From Betaproteobacteria bacterium (lineage in GTDB: Bacteria > Pseudomonadota > Gammaproteobacteria > Burkholderiales > Burkholderiaceae_C), in assembly GCA_005882155.1 (NCBI GenBank), contig VBCQ01000119.1, forward strand, positions 1-5,164: DNA of 5,164 bases, given 5' to 3'. This document shows positions 4,361-5,164 of the stretch, one piece after another. How positions within the stretch are numbered: position 1 is the first letter of the stretch; each line of letters opens with the position of its first letter. The notes under the pieces were generated by a model. It was not told the DNA's origin. It saw nothing but the letters and a program-made list of their open reading frames with translations, and ran no database searches. The position numbers were made by a program, and so were the translations under genes.

Positions 4361-5164
4361 TCAGTTCACCGTCACGCTGATGCTCTGCTCGGCCATCAGG
4401 CCGGCGTTGTCGATGGCTCTCGCTTTGATCGTGTGCAGGCCCTTCGCGACCTTGCGAATGTTCCAGTTCGCGCTGTACGGCGCGCCGGTGTCGCGCGCGA
4501 GGAGCACGCCGTCGATGTAGATCTCGACAGCCTGAATTCCCCCATCGTCAGTTGCCGACGCGCTGATGCTCACCGGGTGGCCGCCGCTCAGCACCGCGCC
4601 GTTGGCGGGACTGGTGACCGCGACCGTCGGCGGCGTAACGTTGCTGTACACGGTGTACGACGCATGCGCTGTCGTCGTGTATGCGCTGTTGGCGGTGTCG
4701 GTCGCGTTGGCGTCGAGCGTGTAGCTGCCGTTGGCGAGCGTCGCTGCCGACGTCGTCGTCCAGGTCACCGAGCCGCTGCTGCCCGAGCCGAGCGCGAGGC
4801 TCGTCGACGACAGCGAGCCGCTGAAGCCCGACGGCAGCGCTTGGCCGATGCTGAAGGTCGAGCTGCCGCAAGCCGACGAGTTCGTGTTGGTGACCGAGAC
4901 GCTGTAGCTGAGCGTCGCGCCGGCGCTGCCCGTCTGCGACGCGGGGCTCACCGCGACCGTGGGCGATGCGCGTGAGCACACGCCGCCGCCCATCGAAACG
5001 CCGACGGTCGCGACGCCGCCGGACGTGCCCTGGTTGGTGATCGTGATGCCGTTGGTCGCGTCGCTGAAGCTCTGGCCCGCGGTCAGCACCTGCAGCAAAT
5101 AAGTCTTGGTCGGCAAGTTGCCGGTCGCGCGGTGCACGCTCACTGTGTTGACGAAGCTCGCGCC
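4361..5164 (-). CDS. Secreted multidomain protein with NEW3-like and Ig-like (Big_9) domains, C-terminal part
   Basis: The minus-strand frame is open from the right edge to the stop at 4363-4361 and shows 267 C-terminal residues. The N-terminus, with the expected signal peptide and catalytic domain, lies beyond the window; an internal GTG at 5143 is not a likely start. Visible residues 1-60 (LPTKTYLLQVLTAGQSFSDA and GITITNQGTSGGVATVGVS) resemble the beta-rich end that follows the catalytic domain in M11/gametolysin-like metallopeptidases. Residues ~67-173 (SPASQTGSAGATLSYSVSVT through ALPSGFSG) look like a NEW3 beta-sandwich. Residues ~178-267 (PPTVAVTSPANGAVLSGGHP, VEIYIDGVLLARDTGAPYSA, HTIKARAIDNAG) are a clear Big_9-type Ig fold. 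The Ser/Thr/Gly/Ala-rich composition and only two Cys (63 and 99) suit an exported protein. The enzyme type is inferred; a polysaccharidase or adhesin is possible. Confidence 0.8.
   Translation of the reverse strand, partial: GASFVNTVSVHRATGNLPTKTYLLQVLTAGQSFSDATNGITITNQGTSGGVATVGVSMGGGVCSRASPTVAVSPASQTGSAGATLSYSVSVTNTNSSACGSSTFSIGQALPSGFSGSLSSTSLALGSGSSGSVTWTTTSAATLANGSYTLDANATDTANSAYTTTAHASYTVYSNVTPPTVAVTSPANGAVLSGGHPVSISASATDDGGIQAVEIYIDGVLLARDTGAPYSANWNIRKVAKGLHTIKARAIDNAGLMAEQSISVTVN

Noticed and set aside
4433..4979. Frames on either strand overlapping the Ig-like gene
   Set aside because: Both are Arg/Ala/Val- or Arg/Gln-rich shadows of the Ser/Thr-coding minus strand; the Ig-like frame is the only one with domain signatures.

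Overview
The window is about 5.2 kb of GC-rich bacterial DNA with dense coding and strong third-position G/C bias. The protein families (NhaR-like LysR regulator, DUF2007 plus zinc ribbon, EamA permease, GST, quinone oxidoreductase) suggest a beta-proteobacterium, most likely of the order Burkholderiales. That assignment is inferred from protein style, not from a marker gene.

Layout. Positions 1-394 (+) hold the C-terminal part of a glutathione S-transferase, cut by the window edge. It is followed closely by an alpha/beta hydrolase with a C-terminal LuxR-type helix-turn-helix (440-1468, +), whose first ~20 residues look damaged. A 123-bp gap carries a plausible sigma-70 promoter and an inverted repeat, and leads to a small unknown protein with a clear ribosome binding site (1592-1900, +). 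Next is a headless C-terminal remnant of an NhaR-type LysR regulator (1902-2099, +). On the minus strand lie a DUF2007/zinc-ribbon protein (3304-2996) and an EamA/DMT permease (2999-2085), coupled by an ATGA overlap. Divergent from them is a zeta-crystallin-type NADPH:quinone oxidoreductase (3369-4320, +), broken by a frame change that coincides with a loss of about 14 codons. A strong hairpin at 4329-4351 separates it from the convergent C-terminal part of a secreted, Ig-like-domain protein (5164-4361, minus), which runs off the right edge.

How the genes work together. No single pathway is visible. Two pairs look co-expressed: GST with hydrolase-LuxR, and DUF2007/zinc ribbon with the DMT permease. 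The 64-bp divergent region at 3305-3368 serves the second pair and the oxidoreductase.

The most notable feature is damage. Within about 3.3 kb one gene is reduced to its tail, one has an internal deletion with a frame change, and one appears to have lost part of its N-terminus with a frame change. The neighbouring genes are intact. This is either local gene decay or assembly error. I see no CRISPR array, tRNA, rRNA, insertion sequence or convincing novel multi-gene system.
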